64,000 bases of DNA from Adenophora triphylla var. japonica (GCA_022495995.1 JAFEMH010001234.1:62001-126000), one strand, 5' to 3'. Counted from the stretch's first letter, positions 1-10,343 are shown. Notes: generated by a model not told the origin, from the letters alone. Numbers and translations are program-made.

Positions 1-490
1 AGTGGCTTTGGAGTAATTTCTTTGATGATGGAAAGTTTTGCATGGCCGCGTGTAGAAAATCTGCACGGCTATGCAATCAGTCCTGGAGTAAATCCTTGGC
101 AACAGAGACTTTATACGGTCGTGTCTTATAATCTGCACGACCGTACAAGAGCTGTTCTGGCTTGATTGCTTATTTTTCCCAAGTTGTCCCTTCTCGCTTT
201 GATCCTTTCCCTTGAATGAACATGTCCCAAGCTTTGCTTGTACCTAAATTTCCCCTAAGGCCTGTAAAATCATACAAGAATTCCAACAAGCATAAAATTC
301 ATGATATAAAGTAAAAGAACTATTTTAGACTAAATGGTATTAAGATTTAAGGGAAATAATGCAATAAAGATGCTATAAATGACTATAAAATAGTCATTTA
401 TCAAGGTTCTAGGTCCAAACCAAAAAGAGAAGATTATAGAGACTCTCCTTACGATCTGGGAAAAGAGTCTAGTAAGAGCATAGGCAAACG
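1..490. other. Unassigned repeat-derived sequence
   Basis: No coding region is recognisable. The first 180 bases hold several inverted CACGGTCGTG-like motifs (for example around 117-125 and 138-146). These resemble motifs in the copia LTR at 2992-3480, but the surrounding sequence does not align well enough to call this the matching 5' LTR. The remainder leads into the copia gag remnant. Confidence 0.3.
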
Positions 491-1040
491 ATGGCTAAAG
501 ATTTGTTGAAGAATGTTTTGGAGGCGAATACTACCATGGAGATGTTACAGATGTTGGCAAGCATGTAAGAGGCACAATCGGTAACAAGGCTCATTTAATG
601 AGGAAGTTGTTGAACATAAGGATGGTGGAGGGCATGTCGGCAACAAAGTATATAAGTGAATTCTAGTCTACTGCGACCCAATTATCTTCCGTGGATGTTA
701 CTCTTGATGACGAGGTACTAGCATTGATTTTACTTTCTTCTTTGCTAGAAAGTTGGGATACGACTGCGATACCAATGAACGTATTAACGGGGAAGGTGAA
801 GTTGAAATTTTTGGATGTTGTGGATGTGATTCTTGTCAAAGAAATTCGGAGGAAGGGCAAGACAGAGACAATCGGGCTAGCACTATGTGTCGGTGAAATG
901 AGTAAAGGGAGGCAAGAAGATGATTACTTGCTAGGGATGTGGGAAGAAGGGACATTATAAGAGATATTGTCTGGAGCGGTCGGGCGGTGAGAGCGAATTG
1001 AATGTCACTGAAGAAATTGTGGATGCATTAATCTTGGGTG
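491..1040 (+). pseudogene. Ty1/copia gag remnant
   Basis: This is the decayed capsid (gag) region of a Ty1/copia retrotransposon, which would have formed the virus-like particle. Translation in changing frames gives a UBN2-type gag signature: a segment HLMRKLLNIRMVEGMSATKY (about 590-650), then DDEVLALILLSSLLESWDT (about 700-760) and IRRKGK. A zinc-knuckle remnant CGKKGHYKRYC is read in another frame near 935-970. Stops and frameshifts break it at about 567, 665 and 930, so it cannot be translated as one protein. It continues on the far side of the Cassandra insertion at 2253. The copia assignment is secure from the motif order; the exact lineage is not determined. Confidence 0.8.
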
Positions 1041-1045
1041 GGAAA

Positions 1046-1329
1046 TGTGGCACCCCCAAAAATGTGTGTGCCTGATATGTTTGATATGATTTGATTAGTA
1101 CTACTCATATCACCAAGATGCATCTTCTTTTCGGAAGCTCATCCTATAAGGACTCCAAGGTTAAGCGTGCTTGACCTGGGGAAATTCTAGGATGGGTGAC
1201 CCACTGGGAAGTTTCTCAGTGAGCACGTAAGTGAGGACAACACGTGCTGGAAAGACTTGTGGTGGTTTGTGGGGATAGTCCGTCAAATCGATGGCGTTAG
1301 GACCCGGTCTTCGGGCTCGGGGCGTTACA
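1046..1329 (+). repeat. Cassandra LTR 1 with 5S rRNA-like core
   Basis: Starts TGTGGCACCCCC and ends GGGGCGTTACA. The 5S-like part spans about 1100-1225. It includes the 5S internal promoter elements: TTAAGCGTGCTTG (1161-1173, box A region) and GATGGGTGACC followed by CTGGGAAGT (about 1191-1212, box C region). In Cassandra these are thought to allow RNA polymerase III transcription. Confidence 0.88.
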
Positions 1330-1508
1330 AATGGTATCGGGCGGGACCCGGCCGGAAGTGTGGATCAAAGTCTTTGTGCGGAACAAAGTGCACACCGAGA
1401 GTCGGTGGGAGTCACCTCTTGAATCAGTATGAGCCCCTCTTGGATCCACACTCGCCGGGGTTTCTAAGTAGGCCTTGCCGGACGGCAAGGATCCTAAGTG
1501 GGGGAGAT

Positions 1509-1791
1509 TGTGGCGCCCCAAAAATGTGTGTGCACGATATGTTTGATATGATTTGATTAGTACTACTCATATCACCAAGATGCATCTTCTTTTCGGAAGC
1601 TCATCTATAAGGACTCCAAGGTTAAGCGTGCTTGACACAGGAAATTCTAGGATGGGTGACCCATTTGGGAAATTTCTCGGTGAGCACGTAAGTGAGGACA
1701 ACACGTCTTTGGAAAGACTTGTGGTGGTTTGTGGGGATAGTCCGTCCAAATCGATAGCGTTCCGACTCGGTCTTCGGGCTCGGGCGTTACA
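1509..1791 (+). repeat. Cassandra LTR 2 (middle) with 5S rRNA-like core
   Basis: Same structure as the outer LTRs, with TTAAGCGTGCTTG at about 1622-1634 and GATGGGTGACC at 1651-1661. It differs from both outer LTRs at shared positions: GACACAGG instead of GACCTGGGG after the A box, and CCATTTGGGAAATTTC instead of CCACTGGGAAGTTTC in the C box region. Confidence 0.87.
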
Positions 1792-1967
1792 AATGGTATC
1801 GGGCGGGACCCGGCCGGAAGTGTGGAGCAAAGTGCGTGCGGAACAAAGTGCACACCGCGGAGTCGGTGGGAGTCACCTCTTGAATCCGTACGAGCTCCTC
1901 TTGGATCCACACCGCCCGGGGTTTCCAAGTAGGCCTTGCGGACGGCAAGGATCCTAAGTGGGGAGAT

Positions 1968-2252
1968 TGTGGCGCCCCCAAAAATGTGTGTGCCTGATAT
2001 GTTTGATATGATTTGATTAGTACTACTCATATCACCAAGATGCATCTTCTTTTCGGAAGCTCATCCTATAAGGACTCCAAGGTTAAGCGTGCTTGACCTG
2101 GGGAAATTCTAGGATGGGTGACCCACTGGGAAGTTTCTCAGTGAGCACGTAAGTGAGGACAACACGTGCTGGAAAGACTTGTGGTGGTTTGTGGGGATAG
2201 TCCGTCAAATCTGATAGCGTTCCGACTCGGTCTTCGGGCTCGGGGCGTTACA
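1968..2252 (+). repeat. Cassandra LTR 3 with 5S rRNA-like core
   Basis: Starts TGTGGCGCCCCC and ends GGGGCGTTACA directly before the right target duplication GGAAA. Its 5S-like core (TTAAGCGTGCTTG at about 2083, GATGGGTGACC at about 2113) is identical by eye to that of LTR 1. Confidence 0.88.
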
Positions 2253-2257
2253 GGAAA

Positions 2258-2885
2258 AGTCCATCATATTCATGGATTTTGGATTGGGCATAACGTTTCA
2301 TTCGTGCACTAGTGCGGAAGAGATGTAGCAGTAGATTTTGGGCGATTTTGGGGTTGTTCGTTTGGCAAACAATAATTTGTTCAAGGTCATTGGAAAGGGG
2401 GACATTCGTGTCAAAGCAACGGATGGGACTGTGCTGCGGCTTCGTGATGTACGACATATTTCGGACATTAATAGGAACTTGATTTGCATAAGGCAACTTG
2501 ATAAGTAAGGTTATGTTGTGACCTTTGGTTGTGGGACATGGAAGGTAAACTAGGGAGCTAGTTTGGTAGCTCGAGGCATTTTTGAAAATATGTTGTATAC
2601 CACAAGTAACATGGGTTGTTGGAGGAAACAAGGGGACACTCCTATGATTGATGGTGGCAGCCGATATCGCCATAGTGGAAGGAATTTCACTAAATGGTAC
2701 GTTGGTAAAAAATTGGGTAATGAAGTTGGCCGACACGGAGGATTCGCGCTGTAGAAGATCATTAATTAGCAAGCATGTGAGCAGGGATGTGCAAGGAGGA
2801 TCATTTGGAATGAAGAATCAAGGCATGGTGGAATCGATATTTATTTTGAAGGGTTGCTCAACATCAAATCACTTGGATAACTAGA
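2258..2885 (+). pseudogene. Ty1/copia protease and pre-integrase remnant
   Basis: Continuation of the copia polyprotein after the Cassandra insertion. Translation in shifting frames gives SWILDWA (about 2268-2290), matching the aspartic protease motif WILDSGA with the catalytic D-S-G lost. There follows a GAG-pre-integrase stretch of the type VRHIxDxNRNLI (about 2447-2480) and GYVVTFGCGTWK (about 2510-2545). Stops and frameshifts are numerous. No integrase core, reverse transcriptase or RNase H is found before the LTR, so the element also has a large internal deletion. Confidence 0.75.
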
Positions 2886-2991
2886 GAAGAAGATGGCACT
2901 ATAAACGCACGAAAATTTGTTTCGCAGAAGTCAAATTCGGGTGGGAGAATAGCGGAGCTATCATGGTTTTGTTAGTCTATAGGTGGGAGAT

Positions 2992-3480
2992 TGTTGGGGT
3001 TAGAGTCCTAACCAAGAACAAGTGCAATGAAAGTTCAAGTCAATGTACAAGAAGAGGCTGAGAAATTGGAAAATTGTACTGACACGGTCGTGCTTATTAT
3101 CTGACACGGTCGTGTCACTAAAACCATATTTGCTATTTGTTCAATATGGTTTTGTACGGTCGTGCAAACCATAAAGCAAGGTCGTGTTTCGGTCGGGCAA
3201 CAGTAATATTAGGTAGATTTGGTTTCCAAATTGTGCTAGATCTCTTACATGAAAAGAAAGAAGTCATTTCTGGGATATGAATCTGTATTGACCTAGGATC
3301 AGATTTATTGCACTATAAATACTTGTGATAGCTTAGAAGCAAATTTGTAACATCATTGAAAATATTAGAGACAATAGTTTGGCTTGTTAGCGCCCCAGAG
3401 GTAGTTGTTGTTGCAACGAACTGGGTAAACAATTCTTGTGTGTTTCGATGTGTGTGTTGTTCTTATTAATCTTTCCATTG
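2992..3480 (+). repeat. Copia 3' LTR with preceding polypurine tract
   Basis: A polypurine tract AGGTGGGAGAT (2981-2991) directly precedes TGTTGGGGTT, the usual start of a copia LTR. A TATA box (TATAAAT, 3314-3320) lies about 320 bp into it, as expected for a U3-R boundary. The upstream part carries several CACGGTCGTG-type palindromes. The right edge is not defined, because no convincing CA end or target duplication could be chosen, so 3480 is approximate. Confidence 0.6.
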
Positions 3481-3951
3481 TTTAATCGACTTCTAAACCT
3501 CTATTGTTTTTAATAAAATGGCTCTTTTTGTTTTAAAAAAAACATTAGTGTTGATCAGTTTTTTGTTTTAAATTTTATTTAGTTTCTATAAAACAGGTCT
3601 CATTGATTCATTTTTTGAATTATTAATTTAATTCAATGATTCAAAATTTTAATTTGAACGGTATAAACCGTGTACGACCATGGGCCATAAAATGGGCAAG
3701 GCCCAATGGATTGAGGCCAATAGAAAATATGCACAATTCCTAAATATGACATAGTGATGGACTTCCCTATCTATGCTCGTCTTCCTCTCCTTGTCATAAG
3801 CAACCATGTTGACTTGTACATAGAGAAATAGTCTTATGACTAGGACGACCAGAGAACTAAAGCTCTATCGACCAAGGCACACACCAGAAAGTACAGATGC
3901 AACATTTGCAGAATGCTACTATTAAATGCAGAAAATCAAAAGAGTGCTCAC
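3481..3951. other. Intergenic sequence without recognisable gene
   Basis: AT-rich sequence between the copia LTR and the PMD pseudogene. The left end of element A should lie here or further left. I found no PBS, LTR or pol motif. Confidence 0.4.
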
Positions 3952-5378
3952 CGAAGCATTGGGGTCAACCCTGTACCGTGGTCTCGGCTCATCCGGGATC
4001 GGGATCAACAGTCGTCTGCGCGAACCATCCAGCCCCTCGTACGCCAACCTAGCGCGTGGGATCGGGAGATCTCGGGGATATCCAGGACCCTCGCCCTCCC
4101 TGTGCTGCACCTGCGGGCTCCTCATCCTCATCTTCAAGAAAGTATTGTAGTCGGCTCCCGCTATGACGTACTCGGTATAGAACACGCCCTGTATATACCT
4201 CTCCAACTCCTTCATCGGCATTGACAGAGGATGCTGCATGTGCATAGGAGGATCCATCGGCACCATCGGAAGGGACCCCGAGCCATGCTGACGGGTCACC
4301 CTCTCCCCCAGATACATCACGTCACAGTGAAGTCCCACCAGGAGCTTCCGCCGACGCGTAACCTCACTAGCAACCTGAACCGCGACAGCGTGGAACCGAC
4401 TCCACCAGGTCAGCTGGATCCGCTCGGAGAACTCCCGGTTCAAGGCCAGAGATACCTCCTCGTACGTCAGTCGAGTACCCACCCTCGATGACACCGCCTC
4501 CTTCGCCCTCTTCTGCCAAACCAGCATGGCGGGGAACAGGGGTCGATACGCCTCCCTAATGTCCCACTGTTGCGGACTGAACACCTCATAGCACCAGACC
4601 TGCCAAGCAAATGGAAAGTTATGTCAGCTACAGAGCAGATACATACGAGTACATAAAAGAGACAAGGAAGAGAAAAAGACGTGAACTTACATCCAGAGCA
4701 AGCGAGAAATAGCTCAAGGAGTTCTCCTCTCCCCGCGAGAACCTGTCCAGGGAATGGTAGAGCTCGGCCAGTCCAGCCTCCCCCCATGCATACCCCCTCA
4801 CGGCATCCAAGTCTGTCAGCGACCCGAGCAAAGGGAAGTGACAGGACGTGTCAGAAGTCGGGAACAAAGTCGCTGACAACGCGAACCAAATGAACCCTCG
4901 AGCCAGGCGCTCCGCGGTCATCCTCAAAGATCCACCCAAATAATCTGCAATGCCCGTCTGCAGATGCCTCTCCATCGGCCTATACCGGATGCCTAAGCCC
5001 CTGGCATCGGTGATATCGAAACCCAACAGCTCAGACAACTGCCCCGGGGTATAACCATCCACCCACACCAGCGCGTTGCCATAGGTCGGCAACCCAGTGA
5101 TAGCGGCAAAGTCAGTGGGAGTCACCGTCGCCTCCCCGCATCTGAAATGAAAAGTGTGGGTCGTATCCCACCAGTACTCGCTCAGAGCTGTACATGGACC
5201 TGGCCCTCTGCGTCGCAGCTACCGCACTGATAAAACCAGCCAATCCAGAGTCAACCACCAGCTGCCGTGGACTCCTCTCTCCCTCCCGAGCCTCATCCGG
5301 GATTAACTCCCACAGCGCTCGCACTGCCTCAAAGGCTCCCCGACTCTTCTGGTTGTGGACGTCAACTATCCCTCGCCC
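3952..5378 (-). pseudogene. Plant mobile domain (PMD/MAIN-like) gene in element A
   Basis: Remnant of a gene for a plant mobile domain protein, the family (also labelled aminotransferase-like or PP7-long-form-like) that includes Arabidopsis MAIN and MAIL1. Those act in the nucleus in gene and transposon silencing. Reading on the minus strand: an exon from 5378 after a CTGCAG acceptor, with TPTDFAAITGLP, YRPMERHLQ and AWGEAGLAELYHSLD. Then comes a 91-bp intron (4690-4600, GTAAGT...CAG), then an exon 4599-3952 with LLVGLHCDVMYLGERVTRQH, ending at a GTGAGC donor at 3951. A frameshift near 5175-5200 separates the first part from the EYWWDTTHTFHF segment. The last exon and exon 1 are missing. It lies antisense within element A and matches the exon-intron plan of the second PMD copy at 52484-55789. 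Confidence 0.8.
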
Positions 5379-5525
5379 CTGCAGGTGAACAAAGCAAGGA
5401 TACGTTAATACAGAAGCGACTTCAACAGAATGCACGAACGCATGTCGAAATAATGCAATGCAGATACGGTTCTCATTCATTTCCTAAAATATTTCCATCC
5501 CGGTTGGAATATTAACGGTCCAAGA

Positions 5526-5815
5526 ACTTTCAAAACCCTTCGAAAACTCCGTCGAATCCGGAACTTTCAAAACCCTTCGAAAACTCCGTCGAATCCGGAA
5601 TTTTCAAAACATTTCGAAAACTCCGTCGAATCCAGAATTTTCAAAGCACTTCGAAAACTCCGTCGAATCCAGAATTTTCAAAAGATTTCGAAAACTCCGT
5701 CGAATCCGAAATTTTCAAAGAACTTCGAAAACTCCGTCGAATTCGGAACTTTCAAAACCCTTCGAAAACTCCGTCGAAATCGGAACTTTCAAATTCTTTC
5801 GAACATTTCGAAAAT
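5526..5815 (+). repeat. 37-bp minisatellite, about 7.5 copies
   Basis: Tandem units of 36-37 bp starting AACTTTCAAAACCCTTCG, with starts near 5526, 5563, 5600, 5637, 5673, 5709, 5747 and 5783. The last unit is degenerate. It lies in element A between the antisense PMD gene and the 3' LTR, the zone where Tat/Ogre elements often carry tandem repeats. Confidence 0.9.
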
Positions 5816-6473
5816 TTACTCCGTTCCGAATTAAAGCTACTTTAATTCTGGAAAATGTATCTAGACATGGAATTTTGCAACCAAAATTTTTATGTCATCT
5901 ACCCATAGTGTCAATTGAACTACATCCTAGTCAATTTCGACAAAAGTTCATAGCAAAGTCAAAAGCCCCAATTCAAGCACCAAAAATCCCTAACTCATTC
6001 CTAGTCAAATTTCTAACATTTAAAGAATGCACATTCTTAAAATTAATGGAATTTGAGGGAATCTTACTTGTCTCTCGATCCCTCCTTTGGAGTTGTGTTT
6101 CTCCCTAGCCGGGTAGAACTCCGCCGGATTCAATGGATGAATATTGGTTGGAATAGTCCGAACCAACCGCGTTCTTTCGTCATCGGTCCTTCCATGACGA
6201 GCCATTGGTTCCCAATCACATTCCATAGCAATTTTCCTTCACAAATTTGAGCAAACCTCACAATTTGGGGTGAAAATTTTCTCTCCTTTCTCTCCTCTCT
6301 CGTCGGAAACAATGAAAGAAAATGGCCACTTTTTCTTCTGCCTCGGCGCTGATAACAACCTGGTCAACTCAGTCCAAGTCCGGCCGGACTCTTGTTGCAC
6401 CAGAAATATTCCTTGCCACTTTGGCCCCTCAGCTTTTCACAGTTCCAATTTTACCCCTTTTGGCCCCCAAAAG
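5816..6473. other. Internal non-coding region of element A
   Basis: No recognisable gene. It holds one copy of a perfect 14-bp palindrome AGTCCGGCCGGACT (6377-6390) that occurs twice more inside the LTR of the same element. Confidence 0.45.
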
Positions 6474-7075
6474 TGTAAATTCTCAGTTAGTTTTCACTAA
6501 CGCTCGTCTCCAGACGTTAAATTCTCAGTTAGTTTTCACTAACGCTCGTCTCCAGACGTTAAATTCCCAGTTAGTTTTCACTAACGCTCGTCTCCAGACG
6601 TTAAATTCTCAGTTAGTTTTCACTAACGCTCGTCTCCAGACGTTAAATTCTCAGTTAGTTTGCACTAACGCTCGTCTCCAGACGTTAAATTCTCAGTTAG
6701 TTTTCACTAACGCTCGTCTCCGGACGTTAAATTCTCAATTAGTTTTCACTAACGCTCGTCTCCAGACGTTAAATTCTCAGTTAGTTTTCACTAACGCTCG
6801 TCTCCAGACGTTAAATTCTCAGTTAGTTTTCACTAACGCTCGTCTCCAGACGTTAAATTCTCAGTTAGTTTTCACTAATGCTCGTCTCCAGACGTTAAAT
6901 TCCCAGTTAGTTTTCACTAACGCTCGTCTCCAGACGTTAAATTCTCAGTTAGTTTTCACTAACGCTCGTCTCCAGACGTTAAATTCTCAGTTAGTTTGCA
7001 CTAACGCTCGTCTCCAGACGTTAAATTCAAAGTTAGTTTTCACTAACGCTCGTCTCCAGACGTTAAATTCAATCT
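6474..7075 (+). repeat. 42-bp minisatellite, 14 copies
   Basis: Fourteen 42-bp units, each containing AGTTAGTTTTCACTAACGCT and CGTCTCCAGACGTTAAATTC. Copies are nearly identical, with scattered changes such as TTTGCACT at about 6660 and CTCCGGACG at about 6720. Because 42 is a multiple of three, one frame stays open and reads LNSQLVFTNARLQT repeatedly; I treat this as a by-product, not a gene. The unit contains short inverted pairs (AGTTAG/CTAACG, CGTCT/AGACG). Confidence 0.93.
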
Positions 7076-7580
7076 CCAGTTGACGTTTCACATTCAAACG
7101 CTCAACCATGTCTCTGGACATTCCAGTTACAATTTCATCTCCAGACGTTAAATTCAATCTCCAGTTGACGTTTGACATTCAAACGCTCAATCATGTCTCC
7201 GGACATTCAAGTCATATTCCCGTCTCCAGACGTTAAATTCAATCCTCAGTTGACGTTTGACATTCAAACGCTTAATCATGTCTCCGGACATTCAAGTCAT
7301 ATTCCCGTCTCCAGACGTTAAATTCAATCCCAGTTGACGTTTGACATTCAAACGCTCAATCATGTCTACGGACATTCAAGTCATATTCCTGTCTCCAGAC
7401 GTTAAATTCAATCCTCAGTTTGACGTTTGACATTCAAACGCTCAACCATGTCTCCGGACATTCCAGTTACAATTCCGTCTCCAGACGTTAAATTCAATCC
7501 TTAGTTGATGTTTGACATTCAAACGCTCAACCATGTCTCCGGAAATTCCAGTTACAATTCCGTCTCCCGACGTTAAAATT
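7064..7580 (+). repeat. About 84-bp tandem repeat, 6 copies
   Basis: Follows the 42-bp array and shares its start (CGTCTCCAGACGTTAAATTC). Each unit then has CAGTTGACGTTTGACATTCA and CATGTCTCCGGACATTC. Units begin near 7052, 7137, 7220, 7303, 7390 and 7478. About twice the 42-bp length and partly homologous to it, so it probably arose from the same seed. CGTTTGACATTCAAACGCTC is also found in the adjacent LTR near 9830-9930. Confidence 0.85.
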
Positions 7581-7888
7581 TCTAGTGGTTTTCACCATCG
7601 TTCACCTCCCCGGCCGCCAGTCGCAAGCCCGATCGTTCCACCTCAACGGCCATCAAGGTAAGCCCGCACAACAATCCCTCTTCGGCCATCAAGGTAAGCC
7701 CGAATGTTCATCCCCAGCAGGATTCTAAAGAAGAAACGTCGATCCTTCCGAGTTGTTAATAACGCCAGTTTAACACAACCATTTCCATCATTGTCACCCT
7801 ATCCCCAGCAGGATAAACCTGGCCATCATCGTAAGCCTAGCACTCAAGGCACGAACGCCTTCGTCTCAAGATAAATATATCCTCGTTC
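7581..7888. other. Internal non-coding region of element A
   Basis: No gene. A short phrase CGGCCATCAAGGTAAGCCCG occurs at about 7649 and 7684, and related GGCCATCATCGTAAGCC near 7812, so this is also weakly repetitive. Confidence 0.4.
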
Positions 7889-8008
7889 ACTCCGGTTTGA
7901 GGTGCCACACGCCCTCATATATTCAGCAACTCCGGTTTGAGGCGCCACACGCCCTCGTATGTTCAGCAACTCCGGTCTGAGGCGCCACACGCCCTCGAAG
8001 GTTTCAGA
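7889..8008 (+). repeat. 40-bp minisatellite, 3 copies
   Basis: Three 40-bp units starting near 7891, 7931 and 7971, with ACTCCGGTTTGAGGCGCC and CACACGCCCTCG. Element B has a 40-bp array in the corresponding place (51168-51790); in element orientation its unit contains the similar TACACGTCCTCG. Confidence 0.8.
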
Positions 8009-8146
8009 AGTCCCAGGTTCAGACGCCTCACAATAGTCTCCATTCAGGTACAGGTACATTGCAATGGTCTCATTCAGGTTTAGACGCCTCCCAACAGTCT
8101 CGCTCAGGTCAAGGTCCCCACGCGCGGCCCTTGCACCTACGAACTA

Positions 8147-8305
8147 CGATCGCCTTGATTCCCTCTCGGGATACGTAGGAATCCTTTCGCTAAGGGTCCA
8201 GCCAGCTGACCGCCCAGGTCTTTCAAAGTAAGGCATCCCGATTTGGATCCTTATCTTTTTCATCGACCCCACTTCCTTCAGAAGAGACGTCGCTGAGGGG
8301 CTAAC
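8147..8305 (+). promoter_or_regulatory. Conserved 3' segment and polypurine tract of element A
   Basis: Between the minisatellite and the LTR lies a segment with TTGATTCCCTCTCGGGATAC and GTAGGAATCCTTTC. It ends in GAGGGGCTAAC directly before the LTR start. The reverse complement of 50968-51135 in element B has the same order of motifs and ends in GAGGGGCTC before its LTR. The purine run is the probable primer for plus-strand DNA synthesis. Confidence 0.7.
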
Positions 8306-10343
8306 TGTAAGTACCCAAATCCGGATCGTCAAAATTCGTTAGAAGTTAACCGGAATCCGTTAACTGGCCCGCTCCAGGTTAACCGGAACCTGTCAAGCTC
8401 CCCGTTGCCATGCCAACGAGACGTCCCGGGACTGCCCCGTGCATCCCGACGTCGAAACGTACTTGACACACATCATCGCACGTGAAAGTACGGCTTTCCT
8501 TGAAAAATGCACTTTCCGGCACTTTTCGGGGGCGTTTCGGACATTTTCCGGACTGTTATTTTAAAAACGGACAAAATCGGGACCCGGGAACGAACTCTCA
8601 CACATTTGGTGAGTCATGGGACACATGGCAAGCATGCCACCTCCCTCTGGTCACCTTTCAATCAGAAATCTAGGCCAAAAGACTAAAATACCCCTAATAT
8701 ACAGTCTCAGTCCGGCCGGACTCCTTTGCAGACTCTCAGAAATTGCCAGCAAGTCCCTCCAATTTCCAAAGTTTCACAAAACCCCCTGGATTTCAGTCTA
8801 AGTCCGGCCGGACTCATGCTGAATTTTCACCTATAAATAGAAGGGCTGTCAAAGCCATTTAGAACAACAAATTTACTCCCAAAATTCACCATAGCCACGG
8901 CCTAAACTGGTTCTACCCCTTCCCGAGCCCGGTTTTACCTCGTTTTGTGTGAAAACTTCGTATTTCGATCAAATACGCCTCCCTTCACTCTGAAACACCG
9001 TTTCACACCACTTTCCGTATCCCGTATACACCTCCCGAGCCAAAGGAGTCGACCCTAGCCATAGGTATAACTCCCTCTCTCTAATCTTTCGTTCCGTCTC
9101 GGTTTATGCGCTAGTCGCTACAACCGTTTCGGACGAACACCGTTGAAATGTAGACGCCTCCGTCTAACGGGGTCCGATATGTTTTAGCCCCTCGATCCTC
9201 TTCTCTTTCCGTAAGAGAAGTAATCACGGGTTAAAACGGCGTTCCGACCCCGTTCCATTTAAATTTCTGTCATTTACAATTCCGGATCGATCTATCCATT
9301 ATCGTCATTTACTTTTCTGTCATTTACAACTCCGAGCCGTTTTGGCTCGTCGATCGTCATTTACAATTCCGGACCGTTTGATCCGTCGAACGTCATTTAC
9401 AATTCCGAGTCGTTTGGCTCGTTGATCGTCATTTACGATTTCGGATCGTTTGATTCCGTTGATACCGCATTTAAATACTGTCATTTACAAAGTTCGACCC
9501 GTTTGGATCATGATAGTATTTACTTTTCAAAGTCCGAGTCGCAACCTGATTCGTTGATTGCAAATCATTTAATACGTTTTTTCCCGTAAAAATCGTTAAC
9601 AATGTAATGCCCGGTTCAAAACCGGAGTTCGACCTTCGAACTCTCTTTCAAAACGCGCGAAATGACGTTTGGCATCCGAACGCTTATCTTCAAACTAAAA
9701 GCCGACTTTTGACATTCAAAAATCATTTAATACGCTTTTTCCCGTAAAAATCGTTAACAATGACTCGCCCGGTTCAAGAACCGGAGTTCGACCTTCGAAC
9801 TCCTTTTCAAAACACAAAACTGACGTTTGCCACGCAAACGCTCATTTCCGTCTCAAAAACGACGTTTGTCATTCAAACGCTCGTCTTTTCAAACAAAGTC
9901 ACCTAATCAACGTTTGACATTCAAACCAAGATTAAGCTTGTCATTCAAGCTCCCCCCCCCCATTTCAAAATGCAAACACACACACACACGCACACATTTT
10001 CGAGAAAGGTAGAAAGACTCGTCATACGAGGCGTTTCGGGTGATCTCGTAATACTCTTCCCGAAACGTAACGTGACCTCCGAACCTAACAATCTATGGTA
10101 CTAAAAAGTTTTTACTCGTTTTTGCTACCAATAAAAATGACCCCCGTTTTCAAAGCCTTTTCCTAAGTTTTTGCTACCAATAAAAACGACACCATTTTCA
10201 CTAAAGCCGTTTCTCAACGTTTGGGATCAAAATACAAAAATCGCGTGGCGACTCCTCTCCTTCCCGAAAGCGAGGTCTCAGACACCAACCCTCCGCGAAA
10301 GACAACCGCGTTTCGCGCCCGCGCGAAATCCCGAGTAATTTCA
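8306..10343 (+). repeat. Element A 3' LTR (Tat-type Ty3/gypsy), 2.04 kb
   Basis: Starts TGTAAGTACCC after the polypurine tract and ends GAGTAATTTCA. This end matches the LTR end of the Tat fragments at 20090 and 36381, where a PBS follows. A TATA box CTATAAATAG (8831-8840) gives the probable transcription start region. It contains two copies of the palindrome AGTCCGGCCGGACT (8709-8722, 8801-8814) and a degenerate array of TCATTTACAATTCCG units at about 9270-9530. No coding capacity. The upstream gag-pol of this element is not in the window. Confidence 0.75.

Larger units (their letters stand above)
1046..2252 (+). mobile_element. Cassandra TRIM, three-LTR complex (LTR-int-LTR-int-LTR)
   Basis: Non-coding terminal-repeat retrotransposon in miniature. 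Three LTRs of about 284 bp (1046-1329, 1509-1791, 1968-2252) are separated by two internal domains of 179 and 176 bp (1330-1508, 1792-1967). Each LTR begins TGTGGC and ends GGCGTTACA, and each contains a 5S rRNA-like segment, the defining trait of Cassandra. Each internal domain starts with a primer-binding-like TGGTATCGGGC and ends with a polypurine run before the next LTR. The whole complex is flanked by a 5-bp target duplication GGAAA (1041-1045 and 2253-2257). It splits the copia element between its zinc knuckle and its protease. It encodes no protein and would depend on enzymes of other elements. Confidence 0.9.

Noticed and set aside
1297..2045. Open frames across the Cassandra element on both strands
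   Set aside because: They lie in non-coding LTR and internal domain sequence, repeat with the units and resemble no protein.
1100..2210. Three genuine 5S rRNA genes
   Set aside because: Only the promoter-containing core matches, with many differences elsewhere. The copies sit inside LTRs with TG/CA ends and a shared TSD.
6322..7083. A 253-codon open frame with 14 repeats of LNSQLVFTNARLQT
   Set aside because: The frame is open only because the minisatellite unit is 42 bp. The non-repeat part has no recognisable domain and the array continues as non-coding 84-bp repeats.
6474..7580. CRISPR-like regular repeats
   Set aside because: Units are contiguous with no unique spacers, and the context is a plant retroelement.
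10245..10264. TGGCGACTCCTCTCC as the PBS of element A
   Set aside because: The sequence after it continues to GAGTAATTTCA, the LTR end seen in fragments C1 and C2. The position is therefore inside the LTR and the match to the Tat PBS stops after ten bases.
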